Positions 23,322-35,690 of a DNA stretch of 64,000 nucleotides are shown in pieces. The notes beneath the pieces are model-generated. The model did no database searches. It worked only from the letters and a program-made list of their open reading frames with translations, and was not told the origin of the DNA. The stretch spans positions 33,709,436 through 33,773,435 of the forward strand of contig OU744446.1 of the NCBI GenBank assembly GCA_916610825.1. Reading direction: 5' to 3'. Every line of letters begins with the position of its first letter. The first letter of the stretch is position 1. This stretch comes from Haliclystus octoradiatus (taxonomy: Eukaryota; Cnidaria; Staurozoa; Stauromedusae; Haliclystidae). The position numbers and the translations under genes were made by a program.

Positions 23322-24460
23322 CTAAAAAATGAATTATATTTAATCAAAAATGTAATGTAATGTTATTCTTTTCTCCAAACCCTAAAACTAATTGTAAATG
23401 TTTGGGAATAAGATAAAAAACAATAAAAATGCTCCGTTCTTTTCTTTTTAATTGTTGAATGGAATTTTGTCACTTTACATTTTATGGATTTGAACATTGT
23501 AGCCTATTATTTGAGTTGCCTTTTCTTTCTGGATTTTTGCAAGCAAGAGTTCCAGGCTTCTTTTACTATTTCTCATGCCAAATGTAGCCAATCAGAATGA
23601 AATACAATACCTCAGTATTAGCAAGTAATATAATCAGAATTAGATAATCAAATAATAATATATATCAGTAATATAATCAGATAGTGCAACTCAATTTGTG
23701 TTTTCAGGGTTTCAGAAAGGCGAAATATGATCTTATCTTTATGTAAATAATCCAACTAAACTGTAATTTCAACATCTTAACATTAAATAGTTAAAATCTA
23801 AAATTCAAGTTAATCATTAAAGAATTTTGAAAAAAACATGTATCTACCGTATTTTTTCCCATTCAAACAAGAAAATCTAAATAACTGAAAACTTCTCACT
23901 TTCAACATTTTTGGTCAAAGAAGAGTGAAAGGCTACCTTTTTGTGGAAATATCGAAACTGAGGTCAGCAAAAACACATTAGGCCTACCGAGGATGTTATT
24001 GCTATCGGCGGCTGGCGAGCTGTTAGATTTGGATTTTTCAAGATTTGAAGATGTTAATTACGGCCTAATTTGAATATTTACGCTAAGGTAATATTATGGC
24101 CTTTTAAAAACTTTTAAAAACGCAAATTCAAGTCGTATTATCTTACTTTTTATTATTTATCTTAGTAGAAGGTAAAGTCATCTTGTGGACTGGCATTTGT
24201 GTTGAGGGAATTCAATATACTACTGAAAACTTCTTAGCATATAGGCCTACAATCTAGAATTCTCTTTATGTATTCTCTGTTATATGTTCATCTCTCAACT
24301 AATTTAATCCAGTAAAATATCAATTGTTGGTTACAAGCGTTTCTAGCACTTTTATTCACAGTGACTTACTAGATTATTAATTGAAGCTAAAATGTATTGA
24401 GAAATCTAAATATTTCTAAACAATTGGTGAATTATAAGACGTTGTTGCTGACTAACTCAC
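23322..24460. other. Aldh1a intron 5, nothing recognised
   Basis: Unique AT-rich intronic sequence. No mobile-element ends or exons could be supported. Confidence 0.4.
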
Positions 24461-24522
24461 TGGGATGATTTGACCGCAAACACCAACAGGCTCATGCTTT
24501 GTGAAGGTGAACACATTACCAT
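24461..24522 (-). CDS. Aldh1a: Aldh1a coding exon 5
   Basis: Sixty-two bases completing codon GAT, then [28 protein letters not shown] acceptor, GTGAGT donor, ends phase 0. The [12 protein letters not shown] block directly precedes the WN(F/Y)P oxyanion-hole motif in exon 6, as in vertebrate ALDH genes. Confidence 0.95.
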
Positions 24523-24939
24523 CTACAAAATCAATAACAAATAAAATTATAGAATTTACATTTTTGTAACAATTTTAAATTGTAAAAACATGAACAGAAA
24601 TTGTAAAATACTGAAGACTGATCTATTATCAAAACAATACATTATTAGTATTCAATCTTGTCTAAACGAACATCTATTTTGTATTCAAACTGATAGTAAA
24701 CACTTAGTGCGGTAGACTAATGGATTAAATTATTATTAAACTAATTTCCTTAATTGTTGTCAATCACTGAGCTGAGAGGATTATAAAAATTTCCTTTATG
24801 TCTACCTCACTAATAAATCTAAATCACTATTATTATAATCTGTTGTATTGTCTACTGCCGCAGTAAATAACATTATGCCTGGGTCATTGAACAATGAAAG
24901 AATAGGGTAGGTCTAAGGTTATATTTCCGTAATATTTAC

Positions 24940-25066
24940 CTGAAGGAATTGTTTTGCCACTTATTTTATCACACCAGCCAGCATAATATTTCATCACATC
25001 AGCAGAATGTTCAATATCACCTACTGAACTAGAAAATGCTTTGCCATTATCAAGTGTCTCCAAACT
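24940..25066 (-). CDS. Aldh1a: Aldh1a coding exon 4
   Basis: Forty-two codons plus one base, starting SLETLDNGKAF and ending KTIPS-G. Includes the ALDH block YYAGWCDKISGKTIP. CTTCCAG acceptor and GTAAAT donor; leaves phase 1, which exon 5 completes. Confidence 0.95.
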
Positions 25067-25859
25067 CTGGAAGCCAATAACAAGAATAATGAATATGTAA
25101 TCAAACATGTGTGGTAGCAGGACGACATTATATGATTAAAAGTAATAAAATCTAAGCCTTTGCAAAATCCATCAGCTTGCATTTGTATCATATATCCATT
25201 TCCTACTACTTAGCAATATGAGTCACTTGTGTTGCTGGGATAATTAAAATAACAGGGTCGGATAAACAATAATAAAGCTGGACAACTGGATTTACGAAAC
25301 CCTGGTGAATTTTAGTCTGGATCACCCTCGCGTCTAGACATAAACAGGAAACCCGAGAGGAAATTAGTCCGCTTAGCGAGTCTATCAGGACTTTTGAAAG
25401 TAAGGATAGGAACCCGTGTTTCTCAAACCAGACTTTGCAAAACCTGGGTCTTTCTGTCGACTAAACAAAGATTTATGGAAAACCCGGGTTTACAAAAGTC
25501 CACTTTCATTTTGCGGCGATACGGCATGCAAATATTGGCAACCACTTGGCTCTGTTTTAGGGTAAAATACTATAGTTTAGTGAAACTATTCAATGAATCT
25601 GTTTATAGCCTACAATATAAAATCGTGAATAACATGTATTTAAATTGTATTATTTACAAAAGAGGTGTCAATTCACATGGAATTTAATTAGATATGAACA
25701 AGAAAAGTTATTTTGAATGGTTTAAATAAAAAAAACATATCGATCTGAGGCTACAGAATCGAAGAATTATAAAAATCCAAATTCAACGAAAAACCGATAA
25801 GAAATGATAGTAAATAATAGTAAATATAAATAATTTAATGTTACTACTTATATACTTAC
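25067..25859. other. Aldh1a intron 3 with a GC-richer inverted block
   Basis: Between about 25,270 and 25,540 there are opposed AAACCCTGG/CCTGGGT and AAACCCGGGTTT motifs that could pair, suggesting an old inverted-repeat element. Not further classifiable. Confidence 0.35.
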
Positions 25860-26000
25860 AGCTAGATATTCAACATCCCTCAACAAGAGCTCAGCGAATT
25901 TGTACATGAGTTCGCCACGCTTTGATGCATCCAGCGTTCTCCAAGGTGAACCAAATTTAACGGCACGTTGAGCTGCAGCTACAGCCAAATCAACATCAGC
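25860..26000 (-). CDS. Aldh1a: Aldh1a coding exon 3
   Basis: Forty-seven codons, ADVDLAVAAAQRAVKF to RDVEYLA, phase 0 at both ends (CTCCAG acceptor, GTAAGT donor). Contains the family block GSPWRTLDASKRGELMYKFAELL of the NAD-binding domain's first helices. Confidence 0.95.
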
Positions 26001-26173
26001 CTGGAGAAAAGTTACATTATGGATCAAGGCCTTACTTAAATACATACATATAATATATTACGACATGAAAATTTAGAAAATAAAAAATTGAATGCTTGAT
26101 CAAAGGGTTACACACAACACATTTGCCTTCTTTGTTCAAAGGAGGATTTATATTGTGATATTGTGTTACATCA

Positions 26174-26445
26174 AAGGAGGGTTAGCTCAGAAGATGGCAG
26201 AGCAGCCGAACTTCAGCTAGGGTCATATCTGATCAGCTGTGGTTCAAATCCCCCAAAGATCAAATCAGCCTTGACTTTATCTAAAACATCAAATGTCAGT
26301 ACCATCTTAAGATGGCGAATGGAATGGTCCAGAGGGAATTGCATTGCAAGTAGCCGAGGCGCACATTGGCAATTGACAAACGAGAACCTATATGCTATGA
26401 AATCTGTTGAAATTGATGTGCAGTGTCACTGCTGAGGTCAATAAA
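26174..26445 (+). mobile_element. tRNA-derived SINE
   Basis: A tRNA-like head GGAGGGTTAGCTCAGAAGAT (A-box at about 26,181-26,191) and a B-box GGTTCAAATCC at 26,241-26,251, with usual pol III spacing, followed by an unrelated body of about 180 bp. Too diverged in its stems to be a functional tRNA gene. Confidence 0.65.
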
Positions 26446-26805
26446 GAGAGTTTAACATCATTGCGCAAAGCAAAAAGAGCCAATCCTCTAGAAATAGAGG
26501 AGTGAAAGGCCTACTGGTGCCTTTGTTAGGCGACACCGTCTAAATTTTTTCTGACGTATTTGCTTTCATATGTACTACATGGGGAAATGTTGGAAGGCAC
26601 AAGTGTAGTAAATTCGAATAAAAATATTTGCAAATGTGTCGTAACCCCTTCAAAAATTTAACAGATTTCAGAATGATCCTTGAGTTTATATTGTGGAGGG
26701 CATTTGAATTTTGAACAGATGATTTGACATTTCCAAGGATTAAATGAAAACTTAATGATCTATTAAATATTATTTTATAAACGCATCATCTTTGATGGTA
26801 TTTAA

Positions 26806-27022
26806 CCTCTACGAAAAACAGTTCAGGAGTTCATGAACAGTTCATGAACAGTTCATGAAGGTTAAATGGCCTGAAATTTCGATGAACTGTTCATCAACTG
26901 ATCATCAACTGTTCATTAACTGGTTCTGAACTGTCTGTGAGGGTCCATGAACTGTTCATGAGCAGTTAGTGAACACTTCGTGAACACTTCATGAAAATTT
27001 GATTTAACGTTTATGAACTGTT
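26806..27022. mobile_element. Palindrome-rich element, right end lost
   Basis: Left end CCTCTACGAAAAACAGTTCA and GTTCATGAAC motifs as in the 17,242 element. The right part decays after TTATGAACTGTT and lacks the CAGGGG terminus. Confidence 0.65.
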
Positions 27023-27881
27023 AACATTTGTATCTGTAAGTACCCTTGCACTTGCACCGCATGAGCATAGCTGACTTGAACGTTAGAAACTTTTGATTTT
27101 GTGCGAAAGGACATAATTCTAATAATTACAAAGTTGGATAACTCTGACCATACATGTCCAAATGAAAAAATACTTTTCACCATTTATCATTTAGCTTCAG
27201 CTACTCTAATCTGTGTCAAAACTTTTTCGTGTCAATGTGCACTGTAAACTCCATTATCAGTTACAGTATGAATGACAATAACGTTCACATGTTAAACATT
27301 TAAAGCCACTTACAAACACTCAAATTTTTGTGTGTTTATAAATGTGTCACTCATTTCAGGGAAATATTGATAGAAATGGTGTTTTTTGTAAGCATACAGT
27401 TAGCTAGCCAGAAAAAGAATTGTAATTTGTGTCTCGATGTTATAAAATTAAGATGTTATTGCTATATTGGTAAATTTACAATATTACATAATTGATACCG
27501 GCAATCTGACTGGCTGACATTGAATCAAAATCATGTGAACAAAGCTAACCAACAGGATTGATCGAGTCACCACTTTTGTAATTCTAGTGTAGTGTCAGAA
27601 AAAAAGCTTTGTCGGGTCGGCTACGCAGAATTTGCACTTTCCTTAAGAATCATGTAAGTCTACATGCAGGCTATAGACTTATTGATGATTGTAAATGGGT
27701 CTGAATGATCTGTTTAAGCCATTGGTCTGCTGTTGCTAATATGTCTATGTTACAGTTACCTGAACTATTTGTAGGAATTGCTGTAGCAATTCACAATGAT
27801 TTACAGATTCAGATACAAGCACAATTTGTAAAATGGAACATATAAAATGGAAAAGGTTTGGTTAATTAGAATAAGGCCTAC
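27023..27881. other. Aldh1a intron 2 right part, nothing recognised
   Basis: AT-rich intronic DNA without recognisable coding, RNA or transposon ends. Confidence 0.35.
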
Positions 27882-27986
27882 CTTATCACCTTCCTGAACA
27901 TCACAAATCTTCTCTTCTGTACATGGATTGATGGTTGGAAAAGTTTTACCACTTACAGAATTATGGAATTCATTGCCGTAGAAGAT
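27882..27986 (-). CDS. Aldh1a: Aldh1a coding exon 2
   Basis: Thirty-five codons, [10 protein letters not shown] to VQEGDK, phase 0 at both ends, flanked by TTTCAG and GTAGGC. Encodes the N-terminal strands of the NAD-binding domain (family block [15 protein letters not shown]). Separated from exon 1 by a 6-kb intron. Confidence 0.95.
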
Positions 27987-28802
27987 CTGAAACATACACA
28001 ATTAAATTGTGCTCAAAGGGAGTCAACCGGTCGCCTGCTAATTGTAGACAATTCCTCCTCAAAATAGTAAGAATGTATTCTGTTTCTGTAGGCTACATTG
28101 ATTAATAAATTAGGCTATTATTGTCACTCGTCAAAGTTTTTATTGTATTTCTTCGTTTGCATCCTGTAAATGAGTTGAAAATGATTACATTATCCATTCA
28201 TGACGTATATGCATACTCAATAAATATTTATTTACAAGTCCCTTTTTAATTTTTTCACAGCTGATACTATTTTTAAAAGTTTTGGAAATATTTTCTTGCG
28301 AAACTCAGTTCATGAACTTTGCCACCATTTTCAATAAAAATTTCATAGAAAAGTCTTTTGTAAAAAATTCAAAATATTTTCTAGGCCATTAGGCTACTAT
28401 TTCATTCAAATACATCAAAATTACACAAACATGATCATTGAGAAGCGCCGTTCATTGAGAGCCCTGCATAAATTCGATTATTATAATTTATTATTCAACC
28501 TTATCTCTGCTCAACTAATGACAGGCATATTGTAAATGCAAACATTGCTCATATAAATAGAAGCGACTTGGATGAATGACTTTTTCCTTTCAAAATTTAT
28601 GCGTATGTGTAACTTTTTGTTTGTACTTAATATACTTCCTGTTTAAACCAAATAAAATCATTGCACAAAAATAGTCACGCACAAATGCAAACTGTAGATT
28701 TAAATCATCGCGCTTTGGTAAGGCTATATATTTAAATTGAAGTGTGTTACCAATAAACCTTATCCAATTGCAATAAAACTTGGCATGCAATGTTTCTAGA
28801 CC

Positions 28803-28870
28803 ATTTAGCATAGTGGTGGGTCCGATTTATCGATTAATCGATTAGTCGATTATGTTTTCATGAATCGATA
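28803..28870. repeat. hAT-like terminus with CGATTAATCGATTA repeats
   Basis: TAGTGGTGGGTCCGATTTAT followed by CGATTAATCGATTAGTCGAT resembles ends of non-autonomous hAT elements. The partner end was not identified. Confidence 0.4.
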
Positions 28871-29683
28871 ATGGAATTTTGAATCAATTAATTGTAAAAA
28901 AGTTTTTTTGTTTCTTTAGCGTTTTTGTGCAATAAAATAGTTATTGATTGAAAACAAAGCTTCTTTGATTTATTCCTTTGCAATTAAACGTTCTTTGAGT
29001 GGATCGTAAATGTTTGTTTACATCGCGAAGCATTGTTATTCAACTCCGTTAATTATTTGCCACGCCATTTGACACCATTTCTGATATTGTCTATTTTTAT
29101 CATGAAGACGTCACCACCTTTCCAGCGTTATGATGAAAACATGTCCGAAAACACGTGAGGGTAAGAATAATTTATTTCAATTCAAATCATTCAAATTTAT
29201 GTTCTTAATTCTAAACCTAAACATAAATTGTTTTGGAATAATTAATAGTTTCATCATTGATTCAGTATTTGCATGTTATTCTATTTTTTCCAATGAAGAA
29301 AATTCGAAATATATTAGCCCTTACGAAAAACAAAAACACACGACAAAAAAATTGATAAGTGAAATCCAAATTAACAAGACGAGATAATCAAACGTATTTG
29401 AAGTGAATTTATTTGACTTATTTCACGAGGAAAACGACATTCATGGCCATTGTGCCTTCATTGACTAGGCTATCATGATCGCGAAACTATGTTATTGATG
29501 CTGATGTTATTGACAGGATGCTTGATCCACTGTGGTGCTTAGGCAATTTAAAAAAGATTTCAATCCAAAAATGTGAGATTTGATTTTTAACTTGTTGAAT
29601 GTCTTTGAATTTTTCGGGGGCCATAGCACTTGATAAACTCAACTTGAATAAAGCTACGTAGATTTAAATGTATTTTTTAAAAT
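28871..29683. other. Aldh1a intron 1 segment, nothing recognised
   Basis: AT-rich; short ORFs here lack any family motif and have no codon signal. Nothing further supported. Confidence 0.35.
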
Positions 29684-32600
29684 ACAATTATCGCCGGTCA
29701 ATAATGCCCTTTTAATGTTGAATCACTTTCACAAGGTACCATATTAGACCGAGCGCTACAGAACTAAAACAGCAGGTGGGCGGTTCCATCGTAACTGACT
29801 GACATATCGGAAGATATTTTCGAATAGGGCATCAACATCCACGCAAAGTTTGATCAATTATTATTTCTTACAAATAAAGAGTGGCAAAAACATTCCCACA
29901 AAGTAAAAATATTCATAATAACTCGAAATATAAATAAACTACAGCAATTTTAAGGGCCGTGTCTGACTGACACGGACGCTCGCCATTTTGCCAATTGGAG
30001 ATGAACATTTGTAGATTTCTGCGAAGTGTTGGCATAAAGAAGAATAAAATCACTCTCATCATGTTCTTAAGATACTATACTTTACAAATATTATTCATTT
30101 TATTAAATACTTTCAAAATATATACCGCAATAAACAAATGTTTCTCGTGTCTGACTGACAAGATTTCGTGTCTGACTAACCTCTCCGAAGCAGTTTGTGT
30201 CTGACTGACATAACTTCACATAAAACACAAGTAATACACTTTTATTAAAACTTTTATATATTCCTTCCAATCTATAATCATCATGTAATGTAAACTGGTT
30301 GTTCTTTTTGTTCAAAATGTAGCACACATACAGATAATATTCTAAACAACAAGGCCAAGTGAACTGCCATTTCCATTTCACATGCGATAAAACAGTCAAC
30401 ACGCATGACTAAATATTGATGACAGCGACCTCAAATTACCACGTGGTGTGAAGTGTCCAAAACAACGGGTAGGCGGTCAAACGGCTTCTTTGATTATATG
30501 ATCATTATGGCATTAGCTTTGAGATGCTGACTGTTGCGCTTAGGTCGAAACTGTCCGTATGAATATTAGGGAGTTTCAGATTCAAGTGACGACGACGATA
30601 AGCATCGCATGCTTTCGTATAAAACCGCTGTACGGTACCCGCACACCGTCATAAACTTTAATGTGCTTCAGATTTGTCTTAATACGACGACGATCGATAA
30701 ACCACAACAACAGCTAGTGTGATCAAATTAATAACATCAAACATCATGATCTGTTTTCAATTATCATGCTATTGGAGAAATAATTATGTGCAAATTGAAA
30801 TCAAAACAAGTTTTAAAATTTAATTTAAACATAGTAATGGTATATTTCTTTACAATTATGCAGTAATTAACCTACTTTGATAATGAAACTATTGCATTAT
30901 ATATTATAATATATAACTGGGCATTTGTAAAGCACGGAGTAGACGATCGTGCACTGAAAAATGATTTGTACTAAATACCTTACGAATGTAAACGACCGAA
31001 AGACACTAAATTGAATATTCACAAGTATAACAAAATAGTGGTGTCTTGTTGAATTAAATATATTTGTAAGCTAGAATGTTAGATTAATCTTTATTAGTCT
31101 TTTCTTTGCTGCAAAAGTTTCCATATGATACTTCTGAAGTTGTCTCTCAAGGTCCCTGTGCTATTGTTTATATGGAATTGAGGAGCTTTAAGTTTGTTTC
31201 AGTCGAATTGCCATATTCCTATAAATCCCGACTCTCTCCTTTGAGCTATGAACGCAAAGCCATGAGCCAGGTTTATGAGCGACAAGTTCACCAGTCAGTC
31301 ACGCTATATAGCAAACGTTAACTCTCGATTTTTTCCCATATAAATTTGGTATTCTAGACTCTATCAGAGACTGGAGTAATTTCAATAATTTCAGACATTT
31401 AAAGCATGAATGTTTAAAGCATAACGCAAATACAAAATAGTTTATTTCGACAAAATCGATCGTCACTGCTGACAGTATTTTTTGAAAAGACCGTCGTATA
31501 TCAGCAACTGACGACGGTGGACTCAGAAGGTGATTCCCGCTAAATATGCGCAGAAGCGCCGCGCATCGAAATACCGTCGTCGTCACTTGGATCTGAAACT
31601 CTCTATTATTTTCTGTCAGTCAGACAGGCTGATTTAAGGATGACGTTGAAGAAAAGAGCAATATTTCCCGCCAAATATGCAAATGAGCTATTTTCTACTT
31701 TGCATACGAAAGGATTTAACGATCAAGTGTCACGCTGTGGAGTAAACAAAACATTTAGGACTTTTTCGTGTCTGACTGACAGCGGCCCGAAGTGATCGAA
31801 ACATTTATATAATTTAACACAATACACTCATTATTCTTTATTTTTACCACTTGATAATACAAAACAAGTGAATTCATACTGATTGATGTAATTTTGTTAG
31901 AAAATCATGAACAGAAAAACGCAAAATTTCATGTTTTAGTTTGTTGTTGTTCTCATAAATTCACGAGCGGCCAACTCGACACTCTCTCTAAAACATTAAT
32001 TTTATCCACATCGAAGTCTAGAATCTCAATCAAACATATATATAATGATGGTAAAAGTATCTATTTTGGAGAAAACAATTGATTTTTGTCTGAATTCCTT
32101 GCTTTATTTTTAACGCTTGCAAAATTTTTGGTTTCACTTCTGATGGAATTGCCCAGATTTCTCTGGGCAACTTGAAAATCACATAAAAGTGTTTATAAAA
32201 ATATGCTAAACAATTTCCTATTTCTTGTTTTGATTAAATTATATTGCAAACCCTTCAAACATCGAATATATATTTCATGATTCACGGTCAAAGCCTCCTT
32301 ATCATTTTGAGGAAATGCTGCATGTAAGCTTCATGGTCTTGATTTTTTTTGTTCTCCCAAGATTTTGCAAATCCATAGAGGCATGACGAAAATACGAAAT
32401 CTATGAATTAAGAAGGCTCTGACCGTGAAATGATTCATAAATTCATTGCTGGTGAGCTCCACAATAAGATTTGACTAAAACAAGAAAAGGGAAAGTATTT
32501 ATGGCATTTTTATGAACATTTTATGTGAATTTCAAGTTTCCTAGAGAAACCTGCCACTTTAGTTCTGTGGCGCTCGGTCTATATCTACCACATTGTAATT

Positions 32601-32940
32601 ATCAAATAAATCTGATAGCCATATTATTTAATAATTTATAAAATAATTTCATTATTAGAAAGTTTACAAAAGTTGTAGATTTTATTTTGATTTTTGAAGA
32701 AGATTATATCTCAAAGACGGATGAGAGTTTGATGTGGCACATGCATATTTAATTAGCGGGACTCGTGCTTTTTTCAACCAAAGAACCGGTTACTGGGATT
32801 CTATCTACTTCCCTAAAAAAATAAGTTTCACATTATTTCTTGAACTCTCCCTCCCTCCTCTCATTGATAGGACAAACATTAGACTACTTCTATTGTCAAA
32901 ATTCACCTTAAAGGGGCATTATTGACCGGCGATAATTGTT
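29684..32940. mobile_element. 3.3-kb inverted-repeat element complex in Aldh1a intron 1
   Basis: The outer ends ACAATTATCGCCGGTCAATA (29,684) and its complement (ending 32,940) form an inverted repeat of about 30 bp. Inside is a second inverted pair, TAGACCGAGCGC-ACAGAACTAAA at 29,745 and 32,582. A third pair lies at 30,570 and 31,604. The interior carries five copies of a GTGTCTGACTGACA motif and a hairpin at 32,270-32,450. No transposase was found. It is either one complex element or successive nested insertions. Confidence 0.6.
30569..31606. mobile_element. 1.04-kb TIR element (GGGAGTTTCAGAT ends)
   Basis: Left GGGAGTTTCAGATTCAAGTG-ACGACGACG and right complement ending near 31,606 match over about 29 bp with few differences. 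Both flanks read TATTA, a possible 5-bp duplication, although the region is AT-rich. No coding capacity seen. Confidence 0.6.
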
Positions 32941-33980
32941 TTGAAAAAATACATGTTTTTCAAATCCTCATTTTCAAACACCAGTTGTGACATCACCAAC
33001 TCAGTTTTGAGTTTTCGTAGCGAAAAAATGTTTTGTGATTTGCTAAGACCGTTTACGAAAGATTTAATATAGAATAAAGCATTTTGTGGAAAGAAAGCAT
33101 AATGTAGATAATTGTGAACATTTGATGTTGTTTTTCTTTAGGCTACAAATCTATGAATGTGATACTTCTTGCAAAGAAGAAACATAACGAACCTAGATTC
33201 ATTTTGACAACATCAAATCAACGGCTTAATCTGTATTTCAATTACACTGACATTACTGAACCTCGATCGAAACAAAATAAACATCATATGTGATCTCTGG
33301 GTGTTTGGATATTATGGTTTCCTACAAAATTGATTTCAATTGAATCTAATTACTGACTGTTGCCCAGTCGTTCGTTTTTCTGCCTTTCCAACCGCGATCC
33401 TTTTGGTTGGAAATATACTGATAAAATTTCATACTTGTTCCGTTGTTCGCATGGAATGATGATTTCAAGGACATCTATATGTCGTATTTGAAATCCTGAT
33501 TGTCATCATCTTTATATGCAACTTGTTTCGCTTTGCTTGTGTATTTTAAAATATGTTAGGTCTACAAATTAGAAGTTGCGTTTCAGAATTCATGGCTCAA
33601 ATATCATCAACTCACTGAAATAACATGACGTAAATAAAAAAGCTATGAGATCAGAGTTCAAAAAATTCCATACAAAGGTTGCTGGTCTTGTTAGACCTTT
33701 AATTATCGCGTTCTAAGATAAAATCGTTCTATATACCTATCCTTCCACTGACACTAAGGCTACATAGGCTTGTAATCAGTAACTAGTAAAATCAAGACTT
33801 CGATACGACTATTGCTAGCGTGAGAGGCGACACCCCCTTTATTTGTCGTGGCAAATTCAAAGTCAGAAAAATCATAATGACAGAATGTGTGGAGTAGTCC
33901 TATTTGAGTTGAAATTGTATTTATACATATATAATTCGAGCTTTCAGGATAAAAACTTTGACTTTAAACATTTTACATAC
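32941..33980. other. Aldh1a intron 1, nothing recognised
   Basis: AT-rich, no repeat termini or exons supported. Confidence 0.35.
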
Positions 33981-34013
33981 CTGTGTGTATTTTATTGCTG
34001 GATTTCTATTCAT
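33981..34013 (-). CDS. Aldh1a: Aldh1a coding exon 1 (start)
   Basis: Eleven codons, MNRNPAIKYTQ, ending at a GTATGT donor in phase 0. The IKYT-Q/K block followed in the next exon by IFYGNEF reproduces the ALDH1A junction exactly. An in-frame TAA lies just upstream, which supports this Met as the start and argues against a mitochondrial targeting sequence. A TTTTCTTACAG acceptor-like site sits about 50 bases upstream of the ATG, so a 5' UTR exon or a trans-spliced leader may be joined there. Confidence 0.82.
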
Positions 34014-34528
34014 GGCTAACGCAGAATACGATATCAATCTTACAAAAAGTTAGACTAGTTGACTGTAAGAAAACAAGATGGAAGAATGAGTAATGGATTG
34101 TAAAATGTGGAGGGGGCAACTTGGGGCAAACCCTAAAGTATACATTTGAGGATCTGGGGAGCAATTGGGTTTATAGTCTTTTAATACTACCAGCAACTAC
34201 TACTCTTGGTCCTCTTGCAAATGTGTTTATATCTCGCTGCCAAGTGTAGATATTGCAATAGATATTTCTGTTTAAGCTACAATTCCTTTTTTCTGGAAGA
34301 CAATTTGACTTTCAAACCCAGGTTAAAGAAAAAATGAGGATTGCAAAGATCAATACAGAATATAATTTATAGCAGCTGTTCAACAACAGCTTTTATTTGT
34401 TTGTCTGAACAAACAATAACCTATATCCAGAAAATAACCATAACTAATTAGAAATAAATTTTGATCATTCTATCTTGGAAAGTTAAAGTTTGATTATTAA
34501 ATTTCATGATAGATCCAATGTACATTTT

Positions 34529-34596
34529 TGTATGAAAGATAGCGACAAAAAATCATGATTAAATCGTGATTTTTTTTCGCTATATCGTTCATACTA
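34529..34596. repeat. Short hairpin repeat
   Basis: GTATGAAAGATAGCGA pairs with TCGCTATATCGTTCATAC around an AATCATGATT/AATCGTGATT centre. MITE-like hairpin of about 68 bp between Aldh1a and its upstream neighbour. Confidence 0.55.
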
Positions 34597-34769
34597 AAAT
34601 GTTTTTGGATGAAACTTTTAGTCTTTTCATTACTAAATCCGATATATCCGCAAATTTCTTCACATAGACATGATCCACTAGCTAAGCCTTAAAAAGAAGC
34701 GTTGATGTAGAATTGTAGATTAGAGAAAACTAACATTGCTGCACTAATTAGGCCATAACGAATTTTCAA

Positions 34770-35007
34770 AAAAAAATATATATATATAAATATATATAAT
34801 GTAATAATAATAATGATGATATGGTATCTAACAGCAGTTGATATAGTGCTCGATGTCATTTGACAGAGCGTGAATAATAATAATAATAATGGAGTCAAAG
34901 ACTACGCATTCATTTTCTGTAACTTAAAGTTTCTCGCTTTATGCGATCATCAGACAGATACTATACTTTAAGTTACAGAAAATGAATGCGTAGTCTTTGA
35001 CTCCATT

Positions 35008-35057
<50 letters not shown>

Positions 35058-35490
35058 ATTTATGCAATTTATGCAATGCAATTTATTTCTAGCATCAAAA
35101 TCCTTTGTTCTGTTAAACAATAACTGTAGGTTTGTAAATCGATATAGGCGGAACTGTATGTTATTCATTAATTAGTTTATTTGTCTGATGATTGCGTAAG
35201 CATGAAACTATTAGTAACAATTATGAATGTGTAGTCTTTGACTCCTTTTATTATATTTATTATATTTAGCTCTATCAAATGATATCGAGCACTATTTTTT
35301 GCTATTAGATAATATCTAATATATATATATAATAAAATTTATGTTTATCTAATAGCAGATAATATAGGGCTCTATGTCTTCATTTGACAGAGCGGTAAAT
35401 AATAATATAACAGTAAAGAATGTGTATTCTTTGACTCTTTCGCCATGTATTATTATTATTAATATATATATATATATATTTATATTCAAA
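34770..35490. repeat. Inverted, microsatellite-tipped repeat cluster
   Basis: AATGGAGTCAAAGACTACGC with downstream bases is present as an almost perfect inverted pair (34,885-34,930 and 34,966-35,010), tipped by (AAT)n/(ATT)n and followed by a long (AT)n run (35,021-35,054). Related copies carrying TCTTTGACTCC and CAAATGA-ATCGAGCACTAT occur at about 35,230-35,300 and 35,360-35,450. Confidence 0.65.
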
Positions 35491-35507
35491 TATGCCGAAC
35501 TGCCGAT

Positions 35508-35690
35508 TCCATGCATATTTGTCAATCATGAAGTAATAATGATACATCTATATGCTCGAATGCGGATATAGCGAGAAAGTAGGATCACGGGGATTGACTG
35601 AGATTGGCTGGCGCTATCCGCATTAGAGCATACTGGTAAAAATATCTTCAGGCTTCATGATTGACAGATACGCATGAAATCAGCAGTTGC
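35508..35690. repeat. Foldback repeat, about 180 bp
   Basis: CATGCATATTTGTCAATCAT... pairs with ...ATGATTGACAGATACGCATG, and GCGGATAtaGCG pairs with CGCTATCCGC at the centre. An intergenic hairpin element. Confidence 0.6.

Larger units (their letters stand above)
159..34013 (-). other. Aldh1a: ALDH1A-like aldehyde dehydrogenase gene, 11 coding exons, 3' end off the left edge
   Basis: Gene span of an NAD(P)-dependent aldehyde dehydrogenase that oxidises aldehydes (retinaldehyde in the ALDH1A family) to acids in the cytosol. Eleven exons with GT-AG borders join in phase to 1,322 coding bases (440 codons plus two bases). Residues seen in my joined numbering are Asn158 (WNYP), Lys181 (LKPAEQTP), Glu257 (LELGGK) and Cys291 (GQSCCAAS), equivalent to human Asn169, Lys192, Glu268 and Cys302 with a constant offset of 11. 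No mitochondrial presequence is present; the protein starts 11 residues before the family's IF-x-NEF block, as in cytosolic ALDH1A. Motifs FSNVTDDM and IFGPVQQI are closer to ALDH1A than ALDH2. The final exon or exons (C-terminal tetramer strand, about 45-60 residues) lie outside the window. Retinoid specificity is inference from similarity only; ALDH2-like or general ALDH1 activity is possible. Confidence 0.93.

Noticed and set aside
26174-26260. Functional tRNA gene
   Set aside because: Promoter boxes are good but the spacing and stems do not make a cloverleaf, and the sequence continues into a SINE body.
27987-33980. Mitochondrial presequence exon for the aldehyde dehydrogenase (ALDH2 type)
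   Set aside because: The exon at 33,981-34,013 with IKYTQ and an upstream in-frame stop gives a cytosolic start. No presequence-like exon was found.
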